Assembly (NCBI GenBank): GCA_949751835.1
Contig: CATKHK010000015.1
Coordinates: forward strand, 1 to 64,000
DNA: 64,000 nucleotides
Direction of reading: 5' to 3'
From: Blepharisma japonicum
Lineage: Eukaryota; Ciliophora; Heterotrichea; Heterotrichida; Blepharismidae
Shown here one piece after another: positions 1 through 11,880 of this stretch. Under the pieces are notes generated by a model. That model was given only the letters and a program-made list of their open reading frames with translations. It made no database searches and had not been told where the DNA came from. The translations under genes and the position numbers were made by a program. Every line of letters begins with the position of its first letter. Within the stretch, counting starts at the first letter, position 1.

Positions 1-99
1 GATTTTTCAACTTTTTCTTAGTTTTCATTTCATCCTCTTCTAGCGATTGGATATTAACCATATTACTAATTAAGATTAAGGAATCAAAAAATCTAATAA

Positions 100-900
100 T
101 AAGAGGCGATTTAAAGGAAGTCCAAAGTCTTGAAAATAATAAAATGCAACTTATAGAGCAGATAAATATATTCCACAATACAAACTGTGTGCTGAGACTG
201 AGTTTTATCCTTTAAATCAAAAAATTAAAGTACTTGAAAAAGAAATAACCAAATAGCTCAAGAAAATTCTAATCTGAAGGATAATTTAAAAGAGATAAAA
301 AATGATGTTGAACAGGCTAAAGAGAAAAATATTAGTCTCTTTACTGAAAATCAATCTATAAAAAATTAAAGATCAAACTAATGAACTTGAAGCAAAAGCA
401 ATAGAAATGAGAGATTAAGAAAAGAATTTAATGATTAAACAATAAACTAGCAGAAGAATCATCTGAAAGTCAAAACCTTGCCATACAATTTAAAAACATT
501 CAAAATGATACAAAGGACGCATTACTAATTCAGAGGATTTGACTAAAAATATGAATCATTGCAATCTCAGTTCAGAAGAAAACTTTTTGTTAAAAGAGAT
601 TATTGAAGATTTAAGCAATTAATTGTTAGCAGAACGTGGAAAATCAAAACAGTAAAAAATTAAATAGAAATTATAAAAGAAAAATTATTGGATTTTGAAG
701 AGATTGAATATGGTCACACTATAATTGGCAGTATAGATAATTTAACCTAGGCTGTTCATAAAATCTAAAAAGAACCAAAGGAAAGGATAATTATATTGAG
801 AAAGATGATATAAAAATAAAGGATTTGTCTAGTAAAATTGATACTTTTTAAAATGAAATTAATAAATTGAAAATTCATTAATAAATTATTAACTAGCCAA
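100..900 (+). pseudogene. Relic of a coiled-coil protein
   Basis: Short stretches read as heptad-rich, Lys/Glu/Gln-rich coiled coil (for example the part around 260-360, with NLKDNLKEIKNDVEQAKEK), but the frame changes about every 100 nt. Nearly every in-frame stop is TAA or TAG where a Gln would suit; near 840-895 four such codons fall within about 15. No 15-16-nt GT...AG intron I tried restored the frame. It lies directly upstream of the SEC63 relic and shows the same decay. The parent gene is not identifiable; it may be one of the coiled-coil/kelch family found later in the window. The first 100 bases show nothing recognisable. Confidence 0.45.
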
Positions 901-901
901 A

Positions 902-3270
902 ATGTTAGGGTTTAAAGGCACGTTCACTAAAGAAGAGGAGGGCGAAAAGAGCTTAAACGATTCAGCATTTTATTATTTTGCAGGGGTGTCCTTATAATCG
1001 TGAAAATTTCAACATAGCACATTATTAAGTACCAGATTTTGGACGTGGAAACTAAAAAATCGCCATTATCACTAAAAAGAGACGATCAAACACGATTGTC
1101 CTTGCACTATTGGTTTGCAGAAAAGAACAGTATTTAAAACACCTAAGAAAGCGTCTAGATTCGAAATGGCTCGGTTTTGCCACTTGCTATTGATAATCTT
1201 ATTCGGGTATGCCATTATGCTACAGCAGTCAATATTAGCAATTCCCCAAAAGGCATAGAAGTATTTGACTTTATGAAATTTAGAAATTGAAGTGGGCACT
1301 TAAGATAAACAAATTTGTTCAGTTTTCAGAAAACTTAGTAAAAAATACCACCCCTGATAAAAATCCAGAAAGCAATTGGATAGCTGGAAAATGCATAACC
1401 ATCACAAAATCTTATGGAACCTTGGCAAATGAGTTGGTTAAACAAATTATGAAAATATGAAAATCCTGATGAGCCTTATTTATTAATAGCAGGAAGGTAA
1501 ATTGATCCTCAAACTTTAGAAAACTGCTATAGAAATTATTTCCCTTGCAACATACTTTGCAGATGGCTCAATGCAGGAGTTGAACATGAAAAACAAGATC
1601 CATATTATGACAAAATTTACTTTGAAAGTAGAGAATTTTCTTTCACTTTGCTGGGAGATATATATTGCCGCCATCAAAGTTTCAGCTCTGCAAATGAATT
1701 TTAAGATCAGTTGATTCATGACAAGCCAGAAAATTTGATATTGAAGCTGCATTTAAAATGATTTTCAAAGAAAAGCATTAATAGAATTTCTTAATTCAGG
1801 TCCAACACCTTATACAGATCTACAGAGAAGTTTTAAGACCTCGATTTGAAGAAATTATTGTCAGAGAATAAAAATTATTTGCAAACCAAGAAAGACTAAA
1901 TGAATTCGTCAAAATTATTAACAATTTAGTAAGTTTCTGTGAAGGAATTGATGTGTCTTCTCCTGCAAAAATAGCGATATGACTGCCGATGTTTTTGCTG
2001 AAAACAGAAAACCATGTATCAATTTTGCTAGTTTTTTTTGGAATTATGGTTATAATTTGCTGGGGGGCTTGTATTTGTGAATTGCGACGTTGAAAAAGGT
2101 GAATAAGAATGGATTTTTGCAAGATAGCATGCCGATGTACTTAAAGATTATTAAATGAAAACATGAATATAAAGCAATGCTTATTGATGATTATTATCAA
2201 TGCTAATTCCATGAACTTGTAGTGCCAAAATCTGATTCACTAGAGCTAAACAAATTAAGGAAAAAATTGTTGAGTTTATTCCAAAAAATCAAAATCTCAG
2301 CCCAAAGATGCTAAAAGATTTGCTGTTACTGCTTGCACATATGAATAGAAAAAATCTTTCAGATAAAGCCCAGATTGAATATGATTTCAATGAAAGAAGT
2401 CAATATTATAGAAACTATGCTTGATTGGGCCTATATTATTAATTCAGGTCCAAGAACAAAATAATTGAGTATTCACACATTATTCTGCCAATAGAAGTTG
2501 CTCAATTAATCACCGCAAGTGCTCTGGCTTAGTGAAAGCAATGATTAATGCTCCCACACATAAATAATAATAATTTAAATTATTCAGTTAAAGCAAAATA
2601 AATGGAAAATTTCTGAAATTGACATCAATATTTATCAAAATCCGAAAAATCACAATCAGAGCAGCAATTTCTGACATAAAAGAAGTCATCATTATTTCCA
2701 AAAGCTTAAAGTAGAATATCTAGTATTTGTTGATGAAGAAGAAGAAAAAATTGCAGATGGAGATTTTATTACTGTAAAGGTTGTTATCATAAGAGAGCAG
2801 CTTCAAGAAAACCAATTTTTAAGGCATATCCATTCCCCAAGAATTCCTCTATCAAAAAATGAAAAGCGAGGCTTCTTATTGCAGAGCCAAAATTTAATAA
2901 AGTCCTCTAAAATCGTTTTTTACCAATGAAAGAGTTATTGAAGACAAAGACTTCAAGGTACAACAAGGCTTTAATATTAGCCCAGGCGAGCAGTCATGAA
3001 AAATTCACGTTAAATCTGGCCCATATTATGGTCCCGACTCCTGCATAAAAGCTTAAAATCACAGTGAAAAAGCCTGGAGATACCAAAAGAGAATAGTATA
3101 AAGTCCATCTTGATTACGAAAATATTGATAGAACGCTATTTCAAAGTGTGATGACTTGTTTGAAGCTTGAAGAAGAAAGTTCAGAAGAAGAAAATATCCC
3201 TGAGCTAGAAGAAATCCCTCAAGGTAAATCCGAAGGTTTCCATATTTCCCATTATGATAAACATGAGTAG
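902..3270 (+). pseudogene. Decayed SEC63-like (J-domain translocon) gene
   Basis: Pieced across frames, the stretch reads as a Sec63 homologue, the ER-membrane J protein that recruits BiP to the Sec61 translocon. Visible parts in order are an N-terminal hydrophobic segment near 960-1020, a J domain near 1290-1470 (KLSKKYHPDKNP, then ITKSYGTL and a NPD motif), the Sec63/Brl region (GDFITVKVVIIREQL near 2755; KSGPYYGPDS near 3015) and an acidic C-terminus (EEESSEEENIPELEE near 3170-3215). Several indels break the frame, and TAA/TAG often stand at expected Gln positions. The tag at 3268-3270 is a plausible original stop. It is a dead copy; a working SEC63 must lie elsewhere. The family call rests on the J-domain and C-terminal motifs. 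Confidence 0.65.
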
Positions 3271-3292
3271 GGAGGAAAAATTCGGAAAGAAC

Positions 3293-3690
3293 TTATTTTG
3301 ATCGTAACCATTTTATTATTATCATATGATAAGCAGGACTATCTGGCTTAATACTTTTAACTTCTTCATAGCAATTTAAGGCTTCTCCAAATTGTTTGTC
3401 ATTATAAAAAATATTTCCTATATCATTATAGGCTGTATCAGTATTTGAGTTAGTTTCTAAGGTGTTGCTAACAGTGTATAATGCTTTATAGAGCATCATC
3501 AATGTTTCCTAATTCTTTTAAAGCAAGCCATTTATTTCTATAATACAATGCGCAGTTTAGGTCACATATAATAGCATTTTCGTAGCAAGTTAATGCCTCT
3601 TTATCCTTCTTTGGCTTTTTAAGATTTTTCCTATGCTATTGTAAGCTATATGGTCTTTTGCATTTTTTTGATAGATTTATTATAGCAAAC
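3293..3690 (-). pseudogene. Relic of a TPR-repeat protein
   Basis: On the minus strand two to three TPR units can be read: AYNDIGNIFYNDKQFGEAL followed by NCYEEVKSIKPDSPAY, and before it KEALTCYENAIICDL and NKWLALKELGNIDDAL. The consensus G-Y-A-F-P spacing of tetratricopeptide repeats is clear. The frame is broken between units and a TAG follows DDAL where Gln is plausible. It looks like an internal fragment of a larger TPR protein, with no start or end visible. It faces the SEC63 relic tail to tail. Confidence 0.5.
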
Positions 3691-3700
3691 TTTTTTAAAG

Positions 3701-4060
3701 ATGGAAGAAATGAAGCTGACTTTCCCTTGGGTTCCTGCTCTTGATGGAGTAGATGAAGAAAAAGTTAAAGAATCATCTTCCAAAATTTATTTTTCACGTA
3801 GTTCTGAGAGAAACCTCTCGCATTTTCAGAAAGAAAAGGTATTCTTGCAATTTTCTGTGAAAATTTACTTCTCGAAGTTTCTTAAAGGATCATATTCCAC
3901 CTTTGCAAGCTACACTTCCTAAAAGTTGAAGTAATATCCTATTGATACAAGCAGCTATTATAGCACAGGAATTACAAGAGTCATCTTCCTTCAATTGGTA
4001 AAATGGAGGAAAATGATCCTTATCATGGAACATGCTATGCTGCTGATGTTACTGAAAAAA
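3701..4060 (+). other. Unassigned stretch with short open frame
   Basis: A 73-codon open frame (3701-3922) begins MEEMKLTFPWVPALDG, but I recognise no domain and see no continuation. The stretch shares short direct and inverted repeats with the neighbouring H2B relic: about 35 bp at 3950-3995 recurs at 4521-4562, and 4001-4040 resembles the inverse of 4129-4167. It is probably rearranged debris rather than a gene. Confidence 0.25.
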
Positions 4061-4209
4061 GTAAAATATGTAAAAATTAAGAAAGAACTCAACTTCTTAT
4101 GTGAAAAAAGAATTGCGTGTAATGCATTAGGAGCATAGCACATGCAATGATAAGGATCATATTCCACTTATCAATTTCAATTGCTAAAATCACCAGCTTC
4201 ATTAACACA

Positions 4210-4516
4210 TCAGTAGCACTCCTGACACAAACAGCTATAATAGCAAATTAGACTGAGGTTTGAACTTCTCTGCTGCTTAAGGTTCTTCTCTTTTGATACC
4301 TAACTAATTTGCTTGATTCAAAACAGACTCTTTCAAAAATATCGTTGATGAATGAGTGCATTATACTCATAGATCTTTTGAAATAGCAATATCTGGGTGG
4401 ACTTACTTAAGAACACGGTAGATATAAAGAGCGAAAGTTTCAGATCTCTTCTTTCCTTTCTTTTCTGCTGCTTCTACTTTTGCTTTATCTTCTCCTTTCT
4501 TTGGGGTTTTTACCAT
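4210..4516 (-). pseudogene. Histone H2B relic
   Basis: From an ATG at 4516 the minus strand encodes a Lys-rich tail and then the H2B fold ([49 protein letters not shown]). H2B packages DNA with H2A, H3 and H4. A TAA at 4403-4405 sits exactly where H2B has the Gln of K-Q-V-H-P-D. An A is missing from the A-run just after IAIS, shifting the frame, and the C-terminal LLLPGELAKHA region is scrambled. Two other Gln codons (in RYQK and EVQT) remain CAA. It is a dead copy. Confidence 0.75.
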
Positions 4517-4708
4517 TTTATCTATAATAGCAAGGAATTACAAGTGGCATCTTCCTTCATTAGCAGATAAATAAAGCAGAATTAGGGTTTACTTTTCTTA
4601 GATTTATTAAAGTTCATTGCCATTAAAATAAATATTCAAATAAGTATTCTAATCCTGAAATCATAAGATTCAATTAAAAACATAACTTCTATTGATAATC
4701 ATATAACT

Positions 4709-6763
4709 ATGGCCCAATTTCCTGAAGAGTTAACAAATGTTTTTGAAATTAAAGAACATCTCAATTTTGGAGCTCATGGGAATATCTATAGAGTCATAAA
4801 GAGAAGTAATTTTTATCCAGGCAATCAAAAAAATTATGCAATGAAGGCTGTAGACTGAGCTAGCACAGCGTCAAGCTGAAAGGACATTGAAACTGAGATG
4901 CAAATACTTTCATGAGCCAATCCATATAAGCTTAATTTGGACTGCTTTTTCGTGGATGGAGATAATTTATTTATGATCATAGATTATTGTAGTTGCAGCA
5001 ATCTTCTTGAAGCCATAGCTTATAAGATTCATATTCATGAACTGTTTGAAGAAGACGAAATCTGAAAATATTTTATCCAGATCTGCTTTGGACTCGAGTC
5101 TTTGAACTATAATCGATTTATTCATCGAGATCTAAATCCACAAAATATCCTTTTAGACGAAAATAAAAACATTAAAATAGCTGATTTTGGTTTTTCTCGC
5201 TCTTTACAAACAAAAATATCTCACGGAGTTTTTGCTTGCCAGTCTCCTAGTACTCATATTGGAGGCTTCCAAGCTAAAGAATACGATGCTTGGGCAGCCG
5301 GCTGCATTTTATATTATCTCTGCAGCCTTGAGCATCCTTTTGGCGATAATGTGAATAATATAAACTATGAGCTTTGAAAGCCAATAAGAAGTGAATATTC
5401 TGATGAACTGAGGTATTTCGTTGATTGGTGCTTAAAAGAGCAACGAATAGAAAGACTAACAATACTTGATATCTTAACTAATTTATTTATAATCAACAAA
5501 ACTCAAAGTTTAGGTATTACAATACCAGAAGCATCTGTTATGAATGCAGCTATTTGCCAAATCCAGCTCAATAAAGAACGAGAAAGAAATGAACAGCTTG
5601 AAAAGGAATTATATAAATATAGAAAAGAGAATATGGTCCAAAAAAACGAAATTGAGTTGGCTAACTTAGAAATAGCTCGCTTAAACAACATAATAAATAA
5701 GAAAAGTAAGAGTTTAAAATGGCTTGAAAATGTACAAGAGCCAATAGAGCAAAAAACAGAAAGTGAGTTAAGCTTTCTTAATTCTCAAATGAGTTCCACT
5801 ACTAAAGATATTAACAGAAAACTAAAAGAAACAGAAAGCGCTTTAAACGCTATAGACACTTTAAGAAATAAAACAGCTGAGATTTTGAATAGACTAAACG
5901 ATCCAAAATTCGAGATGGATTTCAGAACAACTTGCTCAGAATATCAGAGAAATTCTAGTCTTTATGATCCATTGCTAATACAAGCTTATCAAGATTGTCT
6001 TAATTCATATCAACAAAAGACATCTCTTTATAGTCTCTACAAAGGTGCTAATAAAAATAGAACAATTTTAGTAATTTATAACACTGAAACCGAAAGCCAA
6101 GAAGAAAAAATCTTGCAGACTCCAGAAGCACTATGCCCATGCACTTGCATTACTCAACTTCCAAATGGTAAGCTTTTCTGTTTTGGTAATTCTAGAGCTT
6201 CTGGAATTACGTTGGTAATTGATGTGAATAAAGGAGTTGAAGTGCTGCCATCTGGTATTCCTTGCAGCTTTTCGTCATGCATCTATTTCAATAATCATGT
6301 CTATTGCTTTGGAGGAGCAAATATTGGCCGCTTTACTCTATCTAATAGATTTGATTTGGATTTAAAAAGGTGAAATCAATTAACTCCGTTGCCAAAAGCT
6401 GATTGCTATTGCAATAGCATAATATTTAACGGGAATATTTTGATTTCTGGATTATATAATAGAAATCTTTGGTTATACTCAATTGATATTGACTCTTTCT
6501 CAACAATTCCTTATGAGTTTGCAGCGGAGAAAAGAAAGATCTTGATAAATGCAGAGAGACTGTATTTGATTGAATGTCCTAATGGATCAATCTATGAAAG
6601 CGAAATTGGAAGTGACACAAATTGGAGACTAATAGCAGACTCAGCAATCAAATATAAAAATGAAGTATATTGGTCATACAATAAAGGAGGAATATTCATT
6701 AGTACCTCTGATTGATATAAGAATGAAATCGAGTACTGAAATTTGATTTGAATAAAAAATTAA
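4709..6763 (+). CDS. Protein kinase - coiled coil - kelch fusion protein
   Basis: A 684-residue protein when TGA is read as Trp. Residues 1-265 are a Ser/Thr-type protein kinase domain: a Gly loop (FGAHGNIYRV), the ATP-binding Lys in YAMKAVDW, HRDLNPQN at about 139-146, DFG at 159-161, and a DAWAAGC helix. The Lys usually found in HRDLKPEN is Asn, and the APE motif is weak, so activity is likely but not certain. Residues about 275-460 are coiled coil, ending in a conserved FRTTCSEYQRN...YDPLLIQAY block. Residues about 475-680 are kelch-like repeats (CITQLPNGKLFCFG; SSCIYFNNHVYCFGG; NGNILISG). The coiled-coil end and kelch half match the gene at 8559-10304, which has a zinc finger in place of the kinase. 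The start is the first ATG before the Gly loop; the stop is TAA. Confidence 0.88.
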
Positions 6764-7590
6764 TGACTAAGCTCCTTTAAAATATTATTTTACTAATATA
6801 GATAGTTTTAAATCAGTTCTATTAATCTTTCTTTGTTTTAGCTTGAAAGTAAAAAGCCTTTATCAATACAGTTTATTTTATGAAAAGTGAATATTAGAAT
6901 TTGTAAGGTTGTAAAATATAAGAGCTTGAATAAATTCCAATTAAATTCGCTAGTTTTCTTGGATTTTTTTTTCAGATGCAGTTCGTATTTGCTTCTCAAA
7001 TATATTTTCAACCTATTCAATGACCCAGGTTTGTAGAGTTCTCAACATAAAGTGGGGCCTGAAATCTTTATATAAACCTTTATTGGACACCGCTTTCTTT
7101 AAAGACAAAAGTATATGCAGGAACACCGACGATAATAAATTGGAACTTTGTTTTAGAATGTGTTCTGCATGGAAATATTTAGATGATAAATAACAGGCAA
7201 AATTGCGATTTAGCAAAAAAATTTTCACATTCTAGAGGAAATCAAACTTAAACTTCCAGATTCGTAATTCTACTGATCTTCTTTGACATCCAATGATAAG
7301 ATGCAATAAAATTCACCTCACAAGGCTCTTCTAATAATAAAGTAGGAGAGCTTTCATAGAATGGGCTAACGGAAAATCACTTGCCTACACCTTTGATATG
7401 AATCCAATTTCTACCATCTATTTTGAATTTCATGCTGCTGGTTTATTATTTAGACAAAAAGAAGTATATAATAATTTAAAACAATTAGATCAATTAAGAA
7501 AATTCTGAGTATTTAACGCAATTACTCCATCACACATTAAGCTTATTTAATTATTAAATGATAAACTCAATTACGCACCTTTATAAATAC
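6764..7590. other. Intergenic stretch with a possible unidentified relic
   Basis: Mostly AT-rich. On the plus strand about 7045-7500 reads protein-like in pieces (KWGLKSLYKPLLDTAFFKDK, CFRMCSAWKYLDDK followed by TAA then QAKLRFSKK, LLFRQKEVYNNLKQLDQL), with a frame break and a stop near a possible Gln. I cannot name a family. No RNA gene is seen. Confidence 0.2.
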
Positions 7591-7597
7591 ATAATTA

Positions 7598-8500
7598 AGG
7601 AAAATCAAGCGATGCTTTGAGCCAGACTGCGAGCTTGAGGCTCAATATAAATGCAAATGTGCTTTTTCTGGGACATATTCTTGCGAGCAGCATGTCAAAA
7701 AGATTAATAAGCTGAGCACATCCTGGAGAAAAAGTATCAAGAAGAAATTAATGAGTTAAAACAGAAATTGGAGGAAAAAGGAGAATCTTAAGCACTCAAG
7801 AATCCACTATGAAAGATTATTGAAATTGTGTAATAAAGCTTAATAATAGATGCACAAAATTGAAAAAAAAAAAGATTATATAAAATCTAAAAATGCGGAG
7901 CACTTGCTTCGAAATCAAATTAATTATTATAGTGTTGAATCAAAAATTAAACCATCCAAATAATATATAGAAATTTAGAGACCTCCAATTTAGCCTTAGA
8001 AAGAGAAAAATAGCAGATTCAAAATTTGAGTAATCAATCTGCCAAAAAGTCACTGTTTTCGCAAATCTGATTTGGAAAATGAAAATTTAGGTCTGAGAAA
8101 CAACAATAATGATACTTTCAATAAAGAAATAAAAGATTAAAAACAAGAAATGGCTGCTTTAGCTGAAACAAAAAGCAGATTGTTATTAATAAAAATAATT
8201 ATAAAAGAAAAATTGAAAAATTGCAACAACAAAAAAAGTATTGTAATACCAAATATTGAGAGACTTGAAAATAAACTTATCTAAAGTATCTTTAGTAATA
8301 AAACATTTATTGCAAGAGAAAATTCATAACCTTGAAGAGCCAATTATCAGAAAAAATGCAGATTTACGGTCAGAAATAGGTGATATACGGCATTATCAGA
8401 AAGTTATTCCAATTTATTCCCTGTCCTTAATTAAAAGGATGAGTGTGATGAACTAGATAATTATGCAGAACAATTGCGAAATCTATTATAAGGATTAACT
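7598..8500 (+). pseudogene. Relic of a zinc-finger/coiled-coil (kelch-family) gene
   Basis: The start matches the N-terminal zinc module of the intact family members: RCFEPDCELEAQYKCKC then TYSCEQHVKK, keeping the Cys/His spacing of CFEPSCKREAAYICSC in the gene at 49726. The expected Met codon is not ATG. A coiled-coil tail follows (LEKKYQEEINELKQKLEEKGE, NKEIKD then TAA then KQEMAALAETK) in changing frames, with TAA at likely Gln positions. No kelch half is visible before the convergent gene ending at 8559. It is a host gene copy that has decayed. Confidence 0.55.
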
Positions 8501-8558
8501 ATCCTTAACATTTATATTTCAAAAGCATCAAAATTTCTTTTAACTAACCATTTTATAA

Positions 8559-10304
8559 TTACTTTAATCCAATCAGTCTCTTTTCATTCAAATCAAACTT
8601 GAAGTAATTGATATCTGAGTGTCAATCTATTATCCCAATGTATATCCCGCCTTTGTTATATGAACAATACACTTGATGAGGTAATTTGATTATTGATTGT
8701 GCTATTCTTTTCCACTTCGTGTCACTTCCAATTTCGCTTTCATAGATTGATCCATTAAAGCACTCAATTAAATACAGTCTCTCTGTATTTATCAGGATCT
8801 TTCTTTTATCTTCTCCAAATTCATAAGGAATTGTCGAGAAAGAGTCAATATCAATTGAGTATAGTCAAAGATTTTTATTTTTATATCCAGAAATCAGAAT
8901 ATTCCCATTAAATATTATACTATTGCAATAACCATCACGATTTGGCAATGGAGTTAATTGAATTCATCGATTTTGATCCAAATCAAATCTACTAGATATA
9001 GTTAAAATATTCCCATCATATCCTCCAAAGCAATAGACGCTGTTGTTGAAATAGATACATGATGAGCAGCCACAAGAAGTTCCAGATGGCAGCACTTCAA
9101 CTCTACCATTCACATCAAATAGCAATGTAATTCCAGAAAGTTCTCAACTACCAAAACAGAATAGCTTGCCATTTGGAAATTGAGTTATGCAAGTGCCTCA
9201 GTCTAGTGGTTCTGGAGTCTGCAAGATTTTGACTTCTTTGGTTTCAGTTTCAGTGTTATAAATATAGAATTCAGTTCTTTTGTTTTTTCATATAATATTG
9301 TAAAGAGATATCTTTTGTTGGTAAGCATTAAGATAATCTTGGTAAGCTTGCGCTAGCAGTGGATCATAAATGCTAGAATTGTTCTGGTAAGCTGAGCAAG
9401 TTGCTCTGAAATCCATATCCAATTCTCGATTGTTTGGTCTACTCAAGAACTCAGCTGTTTTATGTCTTAAGGAATTAATATTCATAAGATTTAATTGGCT
9501 TTCTATTTTTTTGAGTTTACTGTTGATATCACTAGTAATGGAGTTTATTTTAGAATTAAGCAGCATTGCCTCACTCTCATTCTCTGTTTTTAATCTTATT
9601 AAATTTTGAAGCACTTTTAAACTCTCACTGTTCTCATTTGCTTTTAAAGAAATCGAGTCCTTAATGTTTGCTACCTTAATCCTAGCCGAATTTATAGTTT
9701 TATTATTTGCTTCAATACTTCTTTCTTTATTGGAGAGCATAGTATTAAGAAATGCTTGAAATCTCATATTAATGAAAGGTGTAATTAAATTTTCTAAGTC
9801 TTTACTGTATATATGAAACAACTTTGCACCATTATACCAATCATTTTCGGCTGAGATTATCGATTTTACTTTGTTTACAGCTTCTTCAGGCTGTAAAGTC
9901 AATAACTCTGAAATTGAGTCTCGGTTTGACTTTAACGATTTTTTAGCTTTGCAAATTTCTAAAACCAAATTTCCTACATTAGCTGAAAAAGTATTTAAAT
10001 TTCTAGTATATTGGCTTGCATCTTTTTCTAAATTAGCTAGACGCTGATTATAAGAATTTATAATTAACTTCTTTAGCTTCCTATACTTTGAATCTTCTTT
10101 CATAAGAAATCTAAGAACAGCTTGTTTTGTCTCTTCATTAGGCTCTGCAAAAATAGAGTCAAATGAATGATCCCTGCCAGCAATTCTAATTTTAATATGC
10201 CTTTCGATATGCATTTCACAGAAGAAAGATTCAGGAGAGGTGCATTTGCATGCATACTCAACTTCATTTTTGCAGCCTAGCTCGAAGCACTTCTTTTGAT
10301 TCAT
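8559..10304 (-). CDS. B-box-like zinc finger - coiled coil - kelch protein
   Basis: 581 residues with TGA = Trp. Residues 1-50 hold a Cys/His module (CFELGCKNEVEYACKC, then FFCEMHIERHIK) resembling a B-box zinc finger, usually a protein-interaction or ubiquitin-ligase-associated fold. Residues about 60-335 are coiled coil ending in the same MDFRATCSAYQNN...YDPLLAQAYQ block as the kinase gene. Residues about 345-580 are kelch-like: ITQFPNGKLFCFG, SSCIYFNNSVYCFGG, NGNILISGYKN. Several in-frame TGA codons fall where the sister genes have Trp. The start is the ATG just before the zinc module and the stop is TAA at 8559-8561. It is cytoplasmic by the lack of a signal peptide. Function is not known; a scaffold or adaptor role is inference from the domains. 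Confidence 0.88.
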
Positions 10305-10307
10305 CTA

Positions 10308-10927
10308 AAATTAGTATTATTAAAATAGCTAATTTATATGAAAAAATGTACATTAATCTCTTTGCCTTTTCCTTTTATGATGACTCAATTTTTATTTTTG
10401 AAAAAGAAGAAGATTTGGTAACAAGTGCCTGCTGAGATTTTCCTCCTAAAATGTATTCAATTATTCTAAATAAATGGACTAATTTACCAGATGTACCTTT
10501 TGGGTTCCCAAGCTCTTGTATTGGATTTAACCAAAAAATTATTAGTGTAGGGCGTGAGCCTGGAATATGAGCATATGATTTATTGATAAGTTCTTATAGT
10601 CATCATTTTTTACATGATGTAGAAAATGATGATGCAGAAGATCAAATTCTCATAAAAACATCTGAAAAGCTTTATTTACTTTACTCTACTTATAATTATA
10701 AAATTTACTGCTGTGACGATCCTTTATCGGCGTGGACAATTCTTTGTAATCTTGACGATTTATTTCAATATGATTTTATCATGGATTCTAGTCTTCGTGC
10801 ATATTATGGAGGTTCTATTTATTTTTTTAGAAATGCAGATATATTTCAATTTGATTTAAAAACACATAAATCTAAAAAAATTAGGAAAATTAGCTTAGAC
10901 AACAATAAAACAATTCAGAAAATTTAA
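10308..10927 (+). pseudogene. 5'-truncated kelch-like gene fragment
   Basis: An open plus-strand frame (TGA = Trp) of about 200 codons that starts abruptly next to the divergent gene at 10304. It reads FYDDSIFIFEKEE, SCIGFNQKIISVG and YYGGSIYFFRNADIFQFDLK, matching the short kelch proteins at 14983-15804 and 16642-17496. The N-terminal third of those proteins, including their shared start, is missing. The remaining frame is intact to TAA, so it may be a recent truncation, or an alternative start may exist near 10350. Confidence 0.5.
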
Positions 10928-11200
10928 AACAATAAATTGTTGCAACCATTTAGCATTTGAATAATTTATAATTTAATACTCCAATATACATGAATATCCA
11001 TTAATAGCATATCTTAATTATTTTTTATAATAATAGACTATAATTGATGCATAAAAACCTAGTTTTTCATAGTTAATATAAAACTAATTAATGGAAAAGC
11101 AGCACTTTAGAGATCTACAAGGGGTGCGTGCTATAAGTGTATTTTAGTTACATTAACAAAATCAAATAAAAAACCTATTTAAAAACGGAAAATATTTATT
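10928..11200. other. AT-rich intergenic gap
   Basis: Nothing recognisable: no open frame, RNA gene or notable repeat. It separates the kelch fragment from the HMG-box relic. Confidence 0.4.
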
Positions 11201-11504
11201 ATGGAAAAGAAAGCAGAAAAGCTAAAGATGACAAAAAGTGATCAACCAAAAAAAACCTAAATCTGCTTTTATGATTTTTTGCCAAGATAGTGTAGAAGCA
11301 ATTAAAACAGAACAGCCTATTCTAACAATCTCTGAATTGGCCAAAGCAATAGGAGAAGAATGGAGAAAATTATCTGACTCAGATAAAACACCTTATCTTT
11401 AGCAAGTAAAACAAGATAGAGAAAGATATCATCTAGAGCAAGTAAGCCAGCTTGCAGATGCTGAAGGAGAAGATACAAAAGAAGAGTCAGAAGAGTGTGA
11501 TTAA
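11201..11504 (+). pseudogene. HMG-box protein relic
   Basis: About 100 codons. A Lys-rich start (MEKKAEKLKMTKSDQPKK) leads into one HMG box (KPKSAFMIFCQDSVEAI, SELAKAIGEEWRKLSDSDK, TPYL, then QDRERYHLE) and an acidic tail (EGEDTKEESEE). HMG-box proteins bend DNA in chromatin. Two lesions are visible: an extra A in the A-run before KPKSAF shifts the frame, and TAG at 11400-11402 replaces a codon where the box alignment places a single residue, most simply CAG. The box is otherwise well kept, which suggests recent death. Confidence 0.7.
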
Positions 11505-11654
11505 AAAATTTTAAAATAGAATAGATCTAAATTAGAAGTGAATTATTAGAAGCGAATATTAAATAAAATATTGATATGAGAATATTCAAGAATTTACTTT
11601 AAAAAATAACTAGAAATATTATTTAACTCATTAGGATGACAATCCATTCTGCTT

Positions 11655-11880
11655 TGAAAAACCAAAAAGTTCATGGCGAATTAATAAATATAAAAATAGG
11701 CTACAAATTGATATAAATGATGACCAAAATGAACTTGAGTCAAAATATCTATGATATACTCAAGATCAAGCCTTAAGCCAATTTCGCTTATCGACATTAA
11801 CAGCAGATTTCACTTGATCATTTTAAGATAATTTTTATATATCTCCTTGTTGCTTCTCCCTAATAACTAAAAGAAATAAG
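11655..11880 (+). pseudogene. N-terminal relic of a short kelch-like gene
   Basis: Reads INDDQNELESKYLWYTQDQA then RLSTLTADFTWS, matching the N-terminus of the gene at 16642 (VDQNEIESKYIWYPSMRA, NLSIFATDCFGS). It has an in-frame stop and ends near 11880, where base composition changes and the retrotransposon-associated stretch begins, so the insertion may have cut it. No downstream half is seen on the other side of the element. Confidence 0.5.

Noticed and set aside
900-902. Explaining frame breaks in the relics by 15-16-nt introns
   Set aside because: The tested GT...AG candidates (for example near 647-662) do not restore the downstream frame, and the H2B, HMG and ubiquitin breaks are single-base changes in homopolymers or aligned codons.
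6838-7228. Two short minus-strand frames as genes
   Set aside because: Low-complexity, AT-driven composition with no family resemblance; the opposite strand looks more protein-like.
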